A stretch of DNA of 64,000 bases from Tetracentron sinense (Eukaryota; Streptophyta; Magnoliopsida; Trochodendrales; Trochodendraceae). The stretch covers positions 18,234,607 through 18,298,606 of the forward strand of contig CM026568.1 in the NCBI GenBank assembly GCA_015143295.1. The letters are read 5' to 3'. The position numbers and the translations under genes are program-made. The notes below the pieces were generated by a model, which saw only the letters and a list, made by a program, of their open reading frames with translations, had not been told where the DNA came from and ran no database searches. Below are positions 45,094 to 56,310 of this stretch, piece after piece; positions within the stretch are counted from its first letter, which is position 1; each line of letters begins with the position of its first letter.

Positions 45094-46557
45094 TTAAGGA
45101 AAGATTTCAAAATCGTATCGGACCTGAGAATCTTGTGACAGGCCACGGCCAGCACTTTGGGTCTTCCTCCGCTCATAATCAGCATCATCTGTAGGTAATT
45201 CAAACCGACATACAGGGCAAGTATTCCGAATGTTCAGCCATGGCACAATGCAGTCACCATGGTAGTGGTGGGAGCAAGGAAGCTGCTTTGCCTTTTCATC
45301 CACAGAGATCTCGTCCTTACAAACTGCACAAAGGGCATTGTTGTTGTGCACATCTTCTTCAGTTAGGGCCACCGAATGGAGATTCTCCACTACAGATTTG
45401 GCAGCAGGAGGACTACCTTTGACAAAGCTTTCATTATCTGTGAATTGCCCGAAAAGCATCTCATATTCTGCAGTGTATACATAATCATCATGATCGGCCA
45501 GATAAGATTCAGCATCATGATCCAATTCAGAGCTTCTCTCCAAATTGCCAACTGCCATAAGAACCCACTCTAGATTTTGCAAGGTTTCTTCCCTGCCTTG
45601 ACCTGCTTCTTCAGATGGTATTTCGGATGAAATCGATCCCTCCTCGACATCAATTACCATACTCAAAACTTCTCGCTCATCAACCCTTCCATCAACTTCT
45701 TCCCACTCAAAATCTTCATTGGTATTCCTCTGATCATCCAAACGGAGACAATCCCAACGAAGCCGAAAACTCAGATCATCCTGGTCCTGATCAAACCCAT
45801 CACCACCTCCAGAATGCAAATCAGTCCCCACAACTCCATTTTCCTCTTCGTTGGAATCCGATTCAATCCCGACAACCCGAAGACCGTTCCCAAACGGTCC
45901 CAACCCACGAATCGTGGAAGACTCGCCAGATTCAGACTCAGAAGCCCGTCTGCCCAAAAAGAACGCACTTCCGCAGTCGGCAATCATAAACCCATCATTT
46001 TCATCTTCCAAACCATGTTCATCAAAACCCAACCCTAACCCTAACCGTAACCCCAGTTCCAGATAATTAGAACCCATTTCGTCATTTCCCTCAAGAACCC
46101 CAAAATTCGAATCGTTTAGGGTTTCCGAAAACTGGTTCGACATCGAATCATTATTATCTACAACGTGGGATTCCTCCATACCTCGTTCGAACAAATCCAT
46201 AACGAAGGTTACCTGATCTTCGCGGTTGAAGTAGTTGACATCGGTGACGGGATCGGGATCGGGATCGGGATCGGGATCGGGATCGGGATCGGAACCATTA
46301 GGTTCGCCAATCTGAGCGCAGGATTCGTGTTGATCGATGGCATCTCCTTGGACGATAATCGGAGCATGGACGGAGTGATCTGAGGGTAGGAATTGGGGAG
46401 AGAAAGGACCGAAATCAGAGAAGTAGATGTCATCGTTGGACCAGTAAGGAATGGAGTCTAGGGTTTCTATATCTCCATCGTCGTCTTCGTCGAGAAGGTG
46501 AAGTTCTGAAACCTCCGCCATTGAAGAGCGGAATTGGAACATTTGGTTTTGACTCAT
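45094..46557 (-). CDS. RING-H2 finger protein, probable E3 ubiquitin ligase
   Basis: A single open exon of 487 codons and the only intact host-like gene in the window. A RING-H2 domain lies near the C-terminus at 410-450: C410, C413, C428, H430, H433, C436, C447, C450, with the E2-contact tryptophan in CIVPWLNIRNTCPVC. A VVENLHSVALTEEDV segment precedes it, as in the CIP8/RDUF-like subgroup of plant RING-H2 ligases. The N-terminal ~330 residues are acidic and low-complexity, with a (Asp-Pro)7 run at 90-103. There is no signal peptide or membrane segment, so a cytosolic or nuclear ligase is expected. A TGA precedes the first ATG (46557). The ATG at codon 13 (46521, MAEVSELHL) is an alternative start. 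Substrate unknown. Confidence 0.9.
   Translation of the reverse strand: MSQNQMFQFRSSMAEVSELHLLDEDDDGDIETLDSIPYWSNDDIYFSDFGPFSPQFLPSDHSVHAPIIVQGDAIDQHESCAQIGEPNGSDPDPDPDPDPDPDPVTDVNYFNREDQVTFVMDLFERGMEESHVVDNNDSMSNQFSETLNDSNFGVLEGNDEMGSNYLELGLRLGLGLGFDEHGLEDENDGFMIADCGSAFFLGRRASESESGESSTIRGLGPFGNGLRVVGIESDSNEEENGVVGTDLHSGGGDGFDQDQDDLSFRLRWDCLRLDDQRNTNEDFEWEEVDGRVDEREVLSMVIDVEEGSISSEIPSEEAGQGREETLQNLEWVLMAVGNLERSSELDHDAESYLADHDDYVYTAEYEMLFGQFTDNESFVKGSPPAAKSVVENLHSVALTEEDVHNNNALCAVCKDEISVDEKAKQLPCSHHYHGDCIVPWLNIRNTCPVCRFELPTDDADYERRKTQSAGRGLSQDSQVRYDFEIFP
46249..46290 (-). repeat. Coding hexanucleotide microsatellite, (Asp-Pro)7
   Basis: Seven GATCCx units in the RING gene encode seven Asp-Pro dipeptides (residues 90-103). 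On plus it is a GGGATC run. The hexamer keeps the frame, so length changes alter only the number of dipeptides. Confidence 0.95.
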
Positions 46558-46786
46558 TCAGCTTTATAAAACTTGTTGAATTTACCTAAATTTACATTCT
46601 GAGAATTGCCTTCTCTTACGATCGTCCAGCAATGACACTCTCTCTGTAGGGTTAACACGTCGTAAGTAAAGTACGATTCGGTACCTTTGGCGACATGGCT
46701 ATATGAGTATGCGAGTGGTAACTTGGCGAGTTGACAAACAATTCTCACCAGCATTTCTTCTAGTATATTTAGAAATGGAAAATATT

Positions 46787-46809
46787 CACCTCCTCGGGCC
46801 GAGGAGGTG
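46787..46809. other. Perfect 11-bp palindrome upstream of the RING gene
   Basis: CACCTCCTCGG, one base, then CCGAGGAGGTG, about 230 bp upstream of the RING gene start codon. It could be an operator-like site, a transcribed hairpin, or the remains of a transposon end. Nothing else in the window repeats it. Confidence 0.75.
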
Positions 46810-47023
46810 ACTTACCGTCTCGTCCCTCCTTAGGAAATTATAGATATCATAGAAGGCATTTATGCCTATTTATGTACTTTCCTTTTTTACCAGAAAAAAA
46901 GAAAAAGAAATTTATGTACTTTCTAACGTTCCCTAATCGGAGGTATATATTACAATTGAAATGCGCCATTCATTAATCTTATCATAAAAGAAAATTAAAG
47001 GAATTTTTTTTTTTAATAAAATA

Positions 47024-47304
47024 CTAGCGGGTGGCACGTGATGCACGTGAGAGCGAAAAGAAGGAGTTAATCACAGTTAATAGGAGTTAAAAGGGACACG
47101 TGTTAACTTGTAAGTGCGATTGAACTCTCCCCGAATTCAATCACAATTGGCTGTACTTCTATTATTTAAATAGATTGATGAAAAAGGGTAGTTTGGGAAT
47201 TAAAGTAAAGTATTAAATCAAAGTTTTTTTTATATGAGGAAAGTTTAGGAATTTGGGAAAAATCAGGCTACGCCTGCTTGCCTCTCGCATTATAATAGTA
47301 AAGA
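47024..47304 (-). mobile_element. 281-bp mini-Helitron
   Basis: On the minus strand it starts A|TCTTTACTATTATAATGCG (47304) and ends with the hairpin CACGTGCATCACGTG, then CCACCCGCTAG|T (47024). Both ends match those of the split element at 4609-33286, so the two are one family. Non-coding, and presumably mobilised by an autonomous Helitron elsewhere. Confidence 0.7.
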
Positions 47305-47363
47305 TATGTCTATTGAATTTAATTAATGATTAATGCAATTGACACAAATACTCCCCCTCTTAC

Positions 47364-47945
47364 TAGGGCTGCACAATGGTTTGGGCAAACCCGAAGCCCA
47401 CCCGACCAAACCCATCTTAAGGATGAGCAAAGCTGAGGTTTTGTGGGATGAGTTGGGTTCAGGTTCAATTATAGACTCGAAGTTGAGTTCAAGCTTGAAC
47501 CAACCCACAAAAGCCAATCTAACTCACTTACATAAAATTTAATTAATTACAATATACATTATAACTACTTCCATTAAATATTATATGACGAGCCATGTTG
47601 AATCATACTATAAGATTAAAAAAAAAAAACTTATTATTAGAGAGAGCACATCACCTTATTGTTGATTATGGGCTTCCCACGCAGGCTAAGCCGGAATTGG
47701 GTATGGGCTGACCCTATGAGCTAACTTAGGCTCAGGCCGAACTCCTTTTTTTGTTTTTTTACATGGGTGAGGTTCGACCCTTTATCTCACTGGTTGAGTT
47801 TGGGTCGGGTTGGGTCTGAGCTATGTTAAATAAGATGGGTTGTGCCCGAACTAGCCCAGCCCAATTTGTCGGATTTGCAGCCCTACAAATAAGATGGGTT
47901 GTACCCGAACAAGGCCAGCCCCAATTTGTCAAATTTGCAGCCCTA
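47364..47945. mobile_element. hAT-like MITE with duplicated right end
   Basis: Ends TAGGGCTGCA and TGCAGCCCTA. The flanking octamers CCTCTTAC and CCTCTCTC match at 6 of 8, an eroded target duplication. The terminal 60 bp are duplicated (47826-47885 and 47886-47945), leaving two adjacent right ends. The interior has TGGGTTGGGTC-like repeats. No coding capacity. Confidence 0.6.
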
Positions 47946-48029
47946 CCTCTCTCATATGATATCCGTACCTTTACATAAAACTAAAAGAATTGAAAAAAAT
48001 AGTTTTTATCAAGTCATGTATCTTTTAAT

Positions 48030-48245
48030 AGAGAAGTGTTACACCCTGCCATCACTAGAGTAGAAACTGGGGTGTATGTGCAAAATTTTATAAATCTTAA
48101 CCGGAGGTCTCGAAATCGAATCCGGGCTTCCCTCAATATCGGATTCGGATCTATGGATTGGGAGTTTACTTATGCATCACGTGGGACTGGTCTGAGTTTG
48201 GGCCCAGGATACTCACGTATACCAAAAAAAGAAAAAAAAGAATAA
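48030..48245 (+). mobile_element. SINE-like element with A tail (candidate)
   Basis: A unit of about 215 bp beginning near TTACACCCTGCCATC, with a B-box-like GGTCTCGAAATCGAATCC near 48105 and ending in an A-rich tail (about 48223-48242). A-box and target duplication are not clear. Confidence 0.4.
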
Positions 48246-48376
48246 GGAGCATAGAAGTGGAAAATTTCATTAGTGGGTTTGAGGTCTCTAGTGAGGTTGA
48301 AATTTAGAGGGATCCCTAAAATTTTTTTTAAAAAATCCAAAGCTAGGGAGCCAGGGGATCCATGGGTCTCCCCAAA

Positions 48377-48606
48377 CAGGGTCGGCCATCCATTAAGCCA
48401 TCAAAGCCTTTGCTTTAGGCTCCATTTAAAAAAATAAAATTAAAAGGGCCCCATTTAGAATATTAAAAAAAATAAAAGGCCTATTTAGAATATTAAAAAG
48501 GCTCCATTTATAGTTAATTTTTTTTTTAATAATATTAAAAAAAAAAAAAATTTAAGCCCCATTTAGAATTTTCGCTTTAGGCCTCTAAATGGCTTAGGCC
48601 GGCCTG
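48377..48606. mobile_element. hAT-type MITE with perfect 8-bp target duplication
   Basis: 230 bp with ends CAGGGTCGGCC and GGCCGGCCTG. It is flanked by TCCCCAAA at 48369-48376 and 48607-48614. The interior is internally repeated (CCATTTAGAATATTAAAA units) and A/T-rich. The target duplication size and CAGG..CCTG ends place it with hAT elements. Confidence 0.8.
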
Positions 48607-48619
48607 TCCCCAAATATTG

Positions 48620-49758
48620 ATAAATCTCACTTGCCACCTTAGGTCTTACTCCAGAAGCTTATGCCCTTTCTAAAAGGCTCTTCCAGGTTGACGAGGGCTG
48701 GTAACGTAATCCAACATGTATTAAATCATAATAAAGGAAATAATTTCATCTCCAAATGTAGCTAGAACAACATTATAATAGATTGAAATCATAGTTTGGT
48801 AAATAGGGTGCTATTACGAGCACACCAAAATTTTGGTAAATATTTGCTTTTATATTTAGTGATTACGAAAAAATTGACTTAGTTAAATTGGTTATAAAAA
48901 CTTTTTTCTTTTTATTTGTATTGAAAAATATTTTTCAAGATCGTTAAAAGGGTGTTTTGTGGGGTTTGATGAATCATGCTGAATCTACACACGTGAAATC
49001 TTTGTGCAGATAATTGCTTTTTCTTGTGTATTACGGATAAATTTACCACAATCATTTGTATCCCAAGCACATTTTTGATAAATGATGAAGGGATACGGCC
49101 CTTGCATAATTACTATATTGGTAGAAACTTAGATTGGCTACATAGTCTAAATTGGTTTTTATCAGAAATGCTAGCACTAATAGTAGTCTTCTCCAGACGC
49201 AAGGGGCATGATGCCAACAAATGTTAACTCATCTCCCTATTATATGGTAGCAATACCACGTGTTGCATCCACACTACATCTATGAAAAAAAAATGACTTA
49301 GTGCGTCTGGTGCTAGCACTCCTTTATTTCTTATCCAATCCCAGCTAATGATTTAAGCATATATATTATGTCGCCCTCTAGTAGGGCTGTCAAAGGATCG
49401 GGCCAGGGTAGGCCATAGGTCTTAACCTCAAGGGCTAGCATCTCAGGGCCTACAATAAGAGAAAATATTTTTATTTTACTAGATTTTGCCACATTCAAGG
49501 AATAAGCTTCTTGATGAGCTCTTTTTATAATTCTCAATATGATGGGCTTTAGCACCATTCAAATACGCCTAGGTCCAGAAGTTTGATATCGAGATTAGAG
49601 CCACCAAATTAGTTAATTGGTACGAGGACACAGTCTGTGAAATTGACATCCGAACCCACTTACGGTGTCAAAGTCATTAGGTCCCCACTTCACTCCACTC
49701 TCATGGAGTAGGGTGACATAAAAAATTCTATTACAAGTCCATTCGAATGAGACATTGT
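48620..49758. other. Unassigned, with a hAT-like remnant
   Basis: No supportable gene. At about 49381-49460 a TAGGGCTGTCAAAGG end resembles the hAT MITE at 62974, but I found no matching right end, so it is probably truncated. Confidence 0.35.
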
Positions 49759-49993
49759 TTAGGTTGTTCCTCCTTCATAATAAAATGGAGAAGACGAGGT
49801 TTACGTTGTACGACAATAAGCCTACTCCACGGGTGAAGGAGGGGAGAGATGTTTTATTCATGGATTCTCACAATCAGAGTTCCTCAATAAATAAGAATAC
49901 AAGAGCCCCAAAATAATCAACTACTAAATATAGACACCCATAAATAGAAACAAATCACGGTGGATGATCTTCTTTCACCAACAACACTCTCTC

Positions 49994-50356
49994 TCAAGTT
50001 GGAGCATGGATGTCGATCGAGCCCAAGTTGGACAAGATCTCATAAAAATTTTTCATAGGCAATCCTTTGGTAAAGATATCCTCTAATTGACCATCACTGC
50101 GAATATATGGAGTCCGGTTAATGTTGGCTTGTACCTTCTCTCGAACAAAGTGACAATTTACCTTGATAGTTTTGGTTCTTTCATGAAACACTGGATTGGA
50201 AGAGATGTGTATAGCAAATTGATTGTCACAAAACATATACATAGGTAGAGAAGTTTTGATTCTTAAATCACATAAAATAGCATGGATCCATGTTAATTCA
50301 CTCGTGATAGACGTCATTGACCCTATATTCATCCTTGACACTGGAACGAGCAACAA
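49994..50356 (-). pseudogene. Copia RNase H remnant
   Basis: 120 open codons at the 3' end of the Copia pol: MTSITSELTWIHAILCDLRI, then MYMFCDNQFAIHISSNPVFH, ERTKTIKVNCHFVREKVQ and QLEDIFTKGLP. The CDNQxAIxIxxNPVFHERTKxIxxDCHFVR pattern is typical of Copia RNase H (here NCHF). It ends a few bases before the polypurine tract, as expected. Confidence 0.85.
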
Positions 50357-50517
50357 CTGTTTGTTTTTTTACTTCTCTAAGTGACTAAATTACTGCTAAC
50401 AAAAATGCAATACCCAATAGTAGATTGTCTATCAACAGGGCTTCCTGCCCATGCTGCATCAGCATAACTTGTTACCTTAGTATGACCATTTCTCCGCATC
50501 TAGATTCTATGACCAGG

Positions 50518-51568
50518 TTAGGCTTTCAAGTACTGAAGAATCCAGTTAATTGCAATCATATGATTGACCCTTGGAGTATGCATAAATTGACTGAGCAAAC
50601 TGATTGCATATGTAATATCTAGATGAGTAATAGTTAAATAAATTAATTTGTCAACCAATCTTTGGAATTGATGAATATTCTCTAAGAGTTCTCCATCCAG
50701 TCCTACCATAACTGTCAGTTGGAGTTTCAGCAGGTTTTGCACCCAATTTCCCTGTTTCCTACAATAAGTCCAAGACATACTTTCTTTGATTAAAGAATAG
50801 GCCTTTCTTCGAATGAGCAATTTCCATTCCTAAAAAGTATTTTAAGATTCTCAAATCTTTGATAGCAAATTTTCTGTGAAGAAGGGACTTTAATTTAATA
50901 ATTTCTTGACTATCATTCCCTGTAATGAAAATATTATCCACATAAATTAGAACAACAGTAAGACTAAAAACACTTTGTTTAGTGAATAAGGAGCAGTCAG
51001 CTGAACTTTTTCCAAACTCACTTCCTATGAGAACATAACTCAATTTTGCATACCAAGCCCTAGGAGACTGCTTAAGACCATACAAGGCCTTATTTAGTTT
51101 GCATAATAAGTCCATTTTAGATTGTGGGAGACTCATGTAAACTTCCTCTTCCAAGTCTCCATGTAGGAAGACATTTTTTACATCCATTTGAAACAATGAC
51201 CTATCGCGATTAATAGCAACAAATAGAAGAATTCGAATTGTATTCATTTTTGCAACAAGAGCAAAGGTTTCCTTATAGTCAACTTCATAAGTTTGTGAAA
51301 AACCTTTTGGTACTAATTTAACCTTGTGCCTCTTAATAGTTCCATCGCTATTGTACTTGATTTTATATACCGACCTACATCCCACAGTTTTCTTTCCTTT
51401 AGGTAATCTGACAATATCCCAAGTATGATTTTTGTCAAGAGCCTGAAGCTCTTCTTCCATGGCTTCTCTCCAAATCGGTTGAGAATTGGCTTCATGAAAG
51501 CTATTGGGCTCATTGGAGATAGAACTTAAAAATGCTAAATGTGATAGAGACACCTTAGAGTAGGTCAA
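50518..51568 (-). pseudogene. Copia reverse transcriptase remnant
   Basis: The open stretch 51568-50759 holds WREAMEEELQALDKNHTWDI, KARLV-like KVKLVPKGFSQ, the motif A region QMDVKNVFLHGDLEEEVYM, YGLKQSPRAWY and the catalytic-site segment LIYVDNIFITGND. The second aspartate of YVDD is Asn and motif A reads DVKNVF rather than DVKNAF. A frameshift near 50790 moves the C-terminal part into 50518-50820 (RLVDKLIYLTITHLDITYAI). With YVDN it is not expected to polymerise. Confidence 0.85.
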
Positions 51569-52009
51569 GTGTTTTTGGATGAGAAATGTTGTAGCATGAT
51601 AGGTATAAAATTTTGTAGCTTAGTAGGGGGTAAGAAACTCTGGTTTTCTGACCCTGAGGGGTTTCAGGTGAAGTCACCGCGGGAACTTCAGGCGAGGCAT
51701 CTTCTTCATTTTCAATGACCAATGGATCGGATGGGGGCACAGAAACTGGTTCTAAACACTGGCTAGGGGAAGAGCTAACAGTTGGAAGAGGGACCATGTC
51801 AGTAAAATACCCCCTGGGACCGAGTCCTAGTGGCATCATTAGACTGGAGTTGAAAAAAGGATTCAGATTCAACAAAATGAACATCTCAAGATATAATAAG
51901 TTTCTTATTTTTGAAGTCATAACATTTGTATCCCTTTAGGGTGGAAGAATAACCAAAGAAAACACATCTTACAACACTAGCATCAAGTTTGTCTCGATGA
52001 GATGCAGAA

Positions 52010-54200
52010 ATATGTATTAGCCTTTAGGTTTTGACCAAAGGCAATATCATTGATTTTGATGATAACACAATGAAGGAATAAATATTGTGTTACAAATGTC
52101 TCTCTTGAGTTTCTATGAAAATCAGATTAAGAAGAGCATTAAGTGTCATTTATCCAAAAAGCATGAGCTGGACCATGTTAAAGCCTATATGTAAGATCAA
52201 GTCCAAGTCCAAGTCCAAGTCAAAGTCATTTAAGCTCACATCATCAAGTTAACATAAGCTCAAACATCAAGATAAAAATAAAGATGAAGATGAAAGAGAT
52301 GGATCAACACAAAGCTAAAACAGATCCAGAAGTAAAGTGAAGACTCTCAAGGTTCATAATGTCTTAGTTTAAGTTGAGAGTGTTTAGGACTTTTGTAAAA
52401 GTCCTCATTAGATGGTTTGAATGAAAAGCTCAAATATCTTAGATTGGCCATAGGTTCCTTAAACTAATGTTAAATATGATTAAGGACCTTTAAACATGTT
52501 CATCATACTCATAATGCCTAAGTACAAAACCTTAGAATCATATCCTATCTTAAAGGTTTCGAAAAATGGATTCAAGAAAAAAAAATGATCTATCCAGTCG
52601 ATCAGACAGACCATCTAGCCGATCAGACAGACCATCCAGTCGATTAGACAAGCCTTGTGATTGACTTGATAAAACAAAATTTTCCAAAATTTTTCTACAT
52701 GTTCTGATCATGTTGGAAACTATTATGAATCCATATTAGATCATTCCAAAAATCATTATGAGTTGTTAATCATGTTTATCTATCAATCTAAAAGACTTTG
52801 GAATACTTAAAAATCATTCTAAAGGAAAGCCAAGTGGCCTAGGAAATCATTCCAATCTTTAAGGTCGGATTTCCGTGTTTTTTCTACAAATTTACTCTAT
52901 CCAGCCGATCACAATGGTCTTCTGATCGACTAGATAGACCAAGTTTGCACAAAAAGGGTTCTGGCCATTTTTCCTAAATCTAGAAATTTTCGGAACCCTT
53001 TGTGACCCTGAAAGAAGCAGAATTAGGATTCGACTATTAGACACAAAATTGTTCCCCTTGAAATTTTAAGTAGAATAGGAAGTTGAATCACCTAATTTCA
53101 TTAAGGAAATCAAAAGGTATTGTCAAACTACTAAAGGAGATAAAACTTTGCTCTATTTAGTCGACTTGATGGACCAGTCAAATTCAGGAGCCTTTTTAGC
53201 CATGAAAAATGTAGAATTAGGATTTGATCATTAGAGGCAAAAATGTTTCCCTTTGAATTTTAAGTGGAATAGGCTTTGAATAACCTAATTATGATAAGAC
53301 AAAAAAAAGTTATAGTCGAAATACCGAGAGACAAAAACGTAATTCTATCCAGCCGATCTAAAGACATATCTAGTCAATCAGAGGACTCTCCTGATCGACT
53401 AGATGAACTCCAGAACGTAAAAAAAGCCTGTAATGACTATATTTTAACGAGTAGTTTCACATCTATTGCTTCTCTAACGGCTATATTCTTAAATGCACTA
53501 TAAATTGAGATATTTTATGAACTAAAACATTAAGAGTGATCAATCCAATCTATCAATTCCCAATCATTCACCATGATCTAAAACTCAAATTCATCATGAA
53601 AAATCTGAAATCTCCAATACTTTATTTTTGAGGTAAAATCCAATCCATCTTTTGTGAGATTTCTTAGAGTTTGTTATTTCATTCATATCTAACTTTTAAA
53701 GGAGTTTGTATTTCGGATTCAAGATCCAAATCTCTACATTGTAAGGTTCATCCTTAGCCTCAAATGATTGTGAAGGTTTGATCATGAGCCATAAAAGGAT
53801 TGTGTAACTGTTCATCCTTAACCCTTAAAAGGATAGTAAAGGTGGTCTCCTAGCCTGCAAGGGAGTGTAACGGTTTACTCTTCACTCAGAAGAAGAGGAC
53901 ACTGTTTGAGAATAAAATTGTGAGAAATCCTTGGAGCGGGAATAGCTGAAGGCGGGGACATAGGCGGGTTGCCGAACCTCATGAACAATATCCGGTGTCA
54001 AGTGTTTGCATCTCTCTCACTCTCTCTACTTGACTGATTTCCATTATTGTTTACACTATTGTTTAAACAAAGTTGTTAGATTCTCTATTTCCCTTTAACT
54101 TGTCTTAAAGTTGAAATCCTGCTTAGGGAATTTAGAGTAAATATTTTTTAATTGTTATAGACCCTATTTACCCCCCCCCCCCTCTGGGGTACATAACCTG
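52010..54200 (+). mobile_element. LTR-like insertion in the Copia element (candidate solo LTR)
   Basis: About 2.2 kb interrupt the Copia integrase-RT linker: FGCLYYLH is at 54200 and ISASHRDKLDASV at 51990, adjacent motifs in intact elements. The plus strand opens with TTTTGATGATAACACAATG. It carries repeated (A/C)TCCAG(T/C)CGATCAGAC-type segments (52590-52660, 52905-52950, 53345-53410), then GGGGACATAGGCGGGTTGCC and CCTATTTACCCCCCC. This resembles the long LTRs of SIRE/Maximus-type Copia elements, from memory. No coding region is present, so it is probably a solo LTR. I could not find a target duplication. Confidence 0.5.
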
Positions 54201-54955
54201 GGCAACAACATGAAGATAATAAAGACATCCAAACATATGAAGATGGGAGAGATCACTTTTCCAATTTTTGAGAACTTCAAGGAGAGACTTATATCCAAGG
54301 ATATGACTAGGAGTCGATTAATCAAGTAAGCAGAGATAAGGACAACATGAGACCAATATTGTTGAGGAACATGCATTTCCAACATAAGAGATCTAGTAGT
54401 TTCTAGAAGATGTCTATTTTTGCGTTTGACCACACTATTTTGTTGCGGGGTGCTCACACAACTAGTTTGATGGATAATTCCTTGATGACTCAAATATTCA
54501 AAGAATAGATTGTTAATGAATTCCGTACCATTATCTGATTGAAGAATCTTGACATGAACATTAAATTGATTAAGAATCATGTTATGAACATCTTTGAAAG
54601 TAGAGATAACCTCACTTTCAAATTTTAGTTAATAGATCCATATAGCGCGAGATCAATCATCAAAAAAGGTAACAATATATTTATAATCATCATAAGAGTC
54701 GATAGAAATGGGACCCCAAATATCAGAATGAATCAACTTAAAAGGTTCAGTAGACACAATTAAAGAGGAACTAAATGGTAAACGAGTTTGTTTAGAAAAT
54801 TGACATGTCTCACTAGTGTAAGAATTATGAGATGCAGTGAGAAAAAGTAAAGACAATGTACGATTAGACGGATGTCCTAAACACTTGTGCCACACACACT
54901 GAGTTTTAGTGGAGTCAATATTCAATGCTTGATTGGTCTGGTTGAGCAAGTACAA
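54164..54955 (-). pseudogene. Copia integrase remnant
   Basis: The piece 54955-54653 has the pre-integrase zinc site (WHKCLGHPS, then CQFSKQTRLPF) and the first catalytic Asp in LIHSDIWGPISIDSYDDYKY. The piece 54580-54164 has the second Asp (LQSDNGTEFINN) and PQQNSVVKRKNRHLLETTRS, where the third catalytic residue (normally Glu in GVVERKNRHLLE) is Lys. A stop and frameshift lie between the pieces near 54640. It is dead by both sequence breaks and active-site loss. Confidence 0.85.
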
Positions 54956-55003
54956 CCCATGTGAGAAGATGCCTTCACCGATCTTCTTCCCCGTAACTCG
55001 ATC

Positions 55004-55300
55004 CTAAAACACCACAAAAGTGGGAGAAAAAATGATGTCACAATTTAGAGTATTAGTGAGTTTCCTGATAGACAATAATTTTGAAGGAAATGAAGGGACG
55101 TAAAGGGCCTCTGAACTAGGGTAGTTAGGGAAAACACTAACAGAGCCATGACCTTGAACCAGGACCGAAGTCCCATTGGTAACAAAAACATATTGTTTAT
55201 CACTTTTAGAAGTAAAATTCAGTAAGTAATCTGAATCATTAGTCATGTGATCTGTGGCAACAGAATCTACAATCCAAGTACAACTATTAGAGACAGACAA
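55004..55300 (-). pseudogene. Copia protease remnant
   Basis: 98 open codons: CTWIVDSVATDHMTNDSDYL, NGTSVLVQGHGSVSV, LYVPSFPSKLLSIRKLT. It is the Copia aspartic protease segment in which the active-site DSGATDHM reads DSVATDHM (Gly to Val), a change expected to abolish activity. Confidence 0.85.
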
Positions 55301-55499
55301 ATAAAATGCATTAAGATTACCTCAGACACGAGTAGAAGGTAAAGGTTCTAAGATAGATGAGTCAAGCTTATTGAGTTGTTGGAGAAGCTTAGCTAGTTGC
55401 TCAACTAGAATAGGAGTATCCAATGTGATGTTGTCGATATTCGATGTAACATTGTTGGCCATCTTATTAATTAACTTTAGGCTTTAGATGGGGATATAA

Positions 55500-56164
55500 A
55501 ATCCAACACCTGTCTTAGAGTGACTACTTTTATTACAATGATCACAGTGATGTCCTTTCTCCTGTCCTCGAGACAAATTCTATTCCCTGCTAGTATTACC
55601 AACTAGTTTCTGATTGTCTTTCTTTCTATCTACTATTAGAGTCTACCATCAGGTTTCAAGTTAGCTAGTAATTGAAACACTTTGTCTTGCTCTACCATTT
55701 GTTTTAGATTCTTAAGGTCTATCGTAGGTGGGCAATGTAGAGTTAATTCATCCCACATACTTTTCAATTTTCCAAGATGCTCAGTATAGGAGTTTTCTCC
55801 CTGTTTACATTCAACAATTTCTTGTTTTAATTGGAAAATTCGAGCAATGTTATTTTGGTGACCGTATATATCCTTAACTGAGTCCCAAAGGTCCTTTGCC
55901 GTTTCAGAGAATGTGAAAATTTCAACGATCTTGGGTTCTATAGAGTTGAGAAGCCAAGACATGTTCATTTGATAGTTGGAGTCCCATTCTTCAAACTTGG
56001 GATCATCTAAACTAGGAGCATTCTATGTGCCTTAGTTTTGATTTTCTTTTAATAGATAAAGAAAATACTCTAGACCAAAATACTCTAGACCAAGGGACAT
56101 TGTTCAGTCCATTCAAGAGAACCGCAGAGAATTTCATGTTTGGGTTATTATTTCCTTCAGCCAT
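55500..56164 (-). pseudogene. Copia gag remnant
   Basis: It starts MAEGNNNPNMKFSAVLLNGL (ATG at 56164), the usual opening of Copia gag. It continues with LLNSIEPKIVEIFTFSETAK, DLWDSVKDIYGHQNNIARIF and YTEHLGKLKSMWDEL (55968-55636). A zinc knuckle CDHCNKSSHSK near 55545 lacks its final cysteine. Several stops and frameshifts. The 56-kb MITE lies in the leader upstream. Confidence 0.8.
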
Positions 56165-56310
56165 AAAAAAAGACTAACTCCAGAAAAATGAAAAGAGATG
56201 ATAGATCTTACCCAACAACAATGCACCAACAGATCCCAGCAACTAGGCAGCAGCAGATCTTGGATGAACTCTTCAACACGTGTTGGAATCCTTCCTCTAC
56301 CGACTCCTAC

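Noticed and set aside
45240-46383. Several plus-strand frames opposite the RING gene, including a Gly-Ile repeat frame
   Set aside because: Antisense reading of the RING coding sequence and its hexanucleotide repeat. The minus frame alone has a recognised domain.
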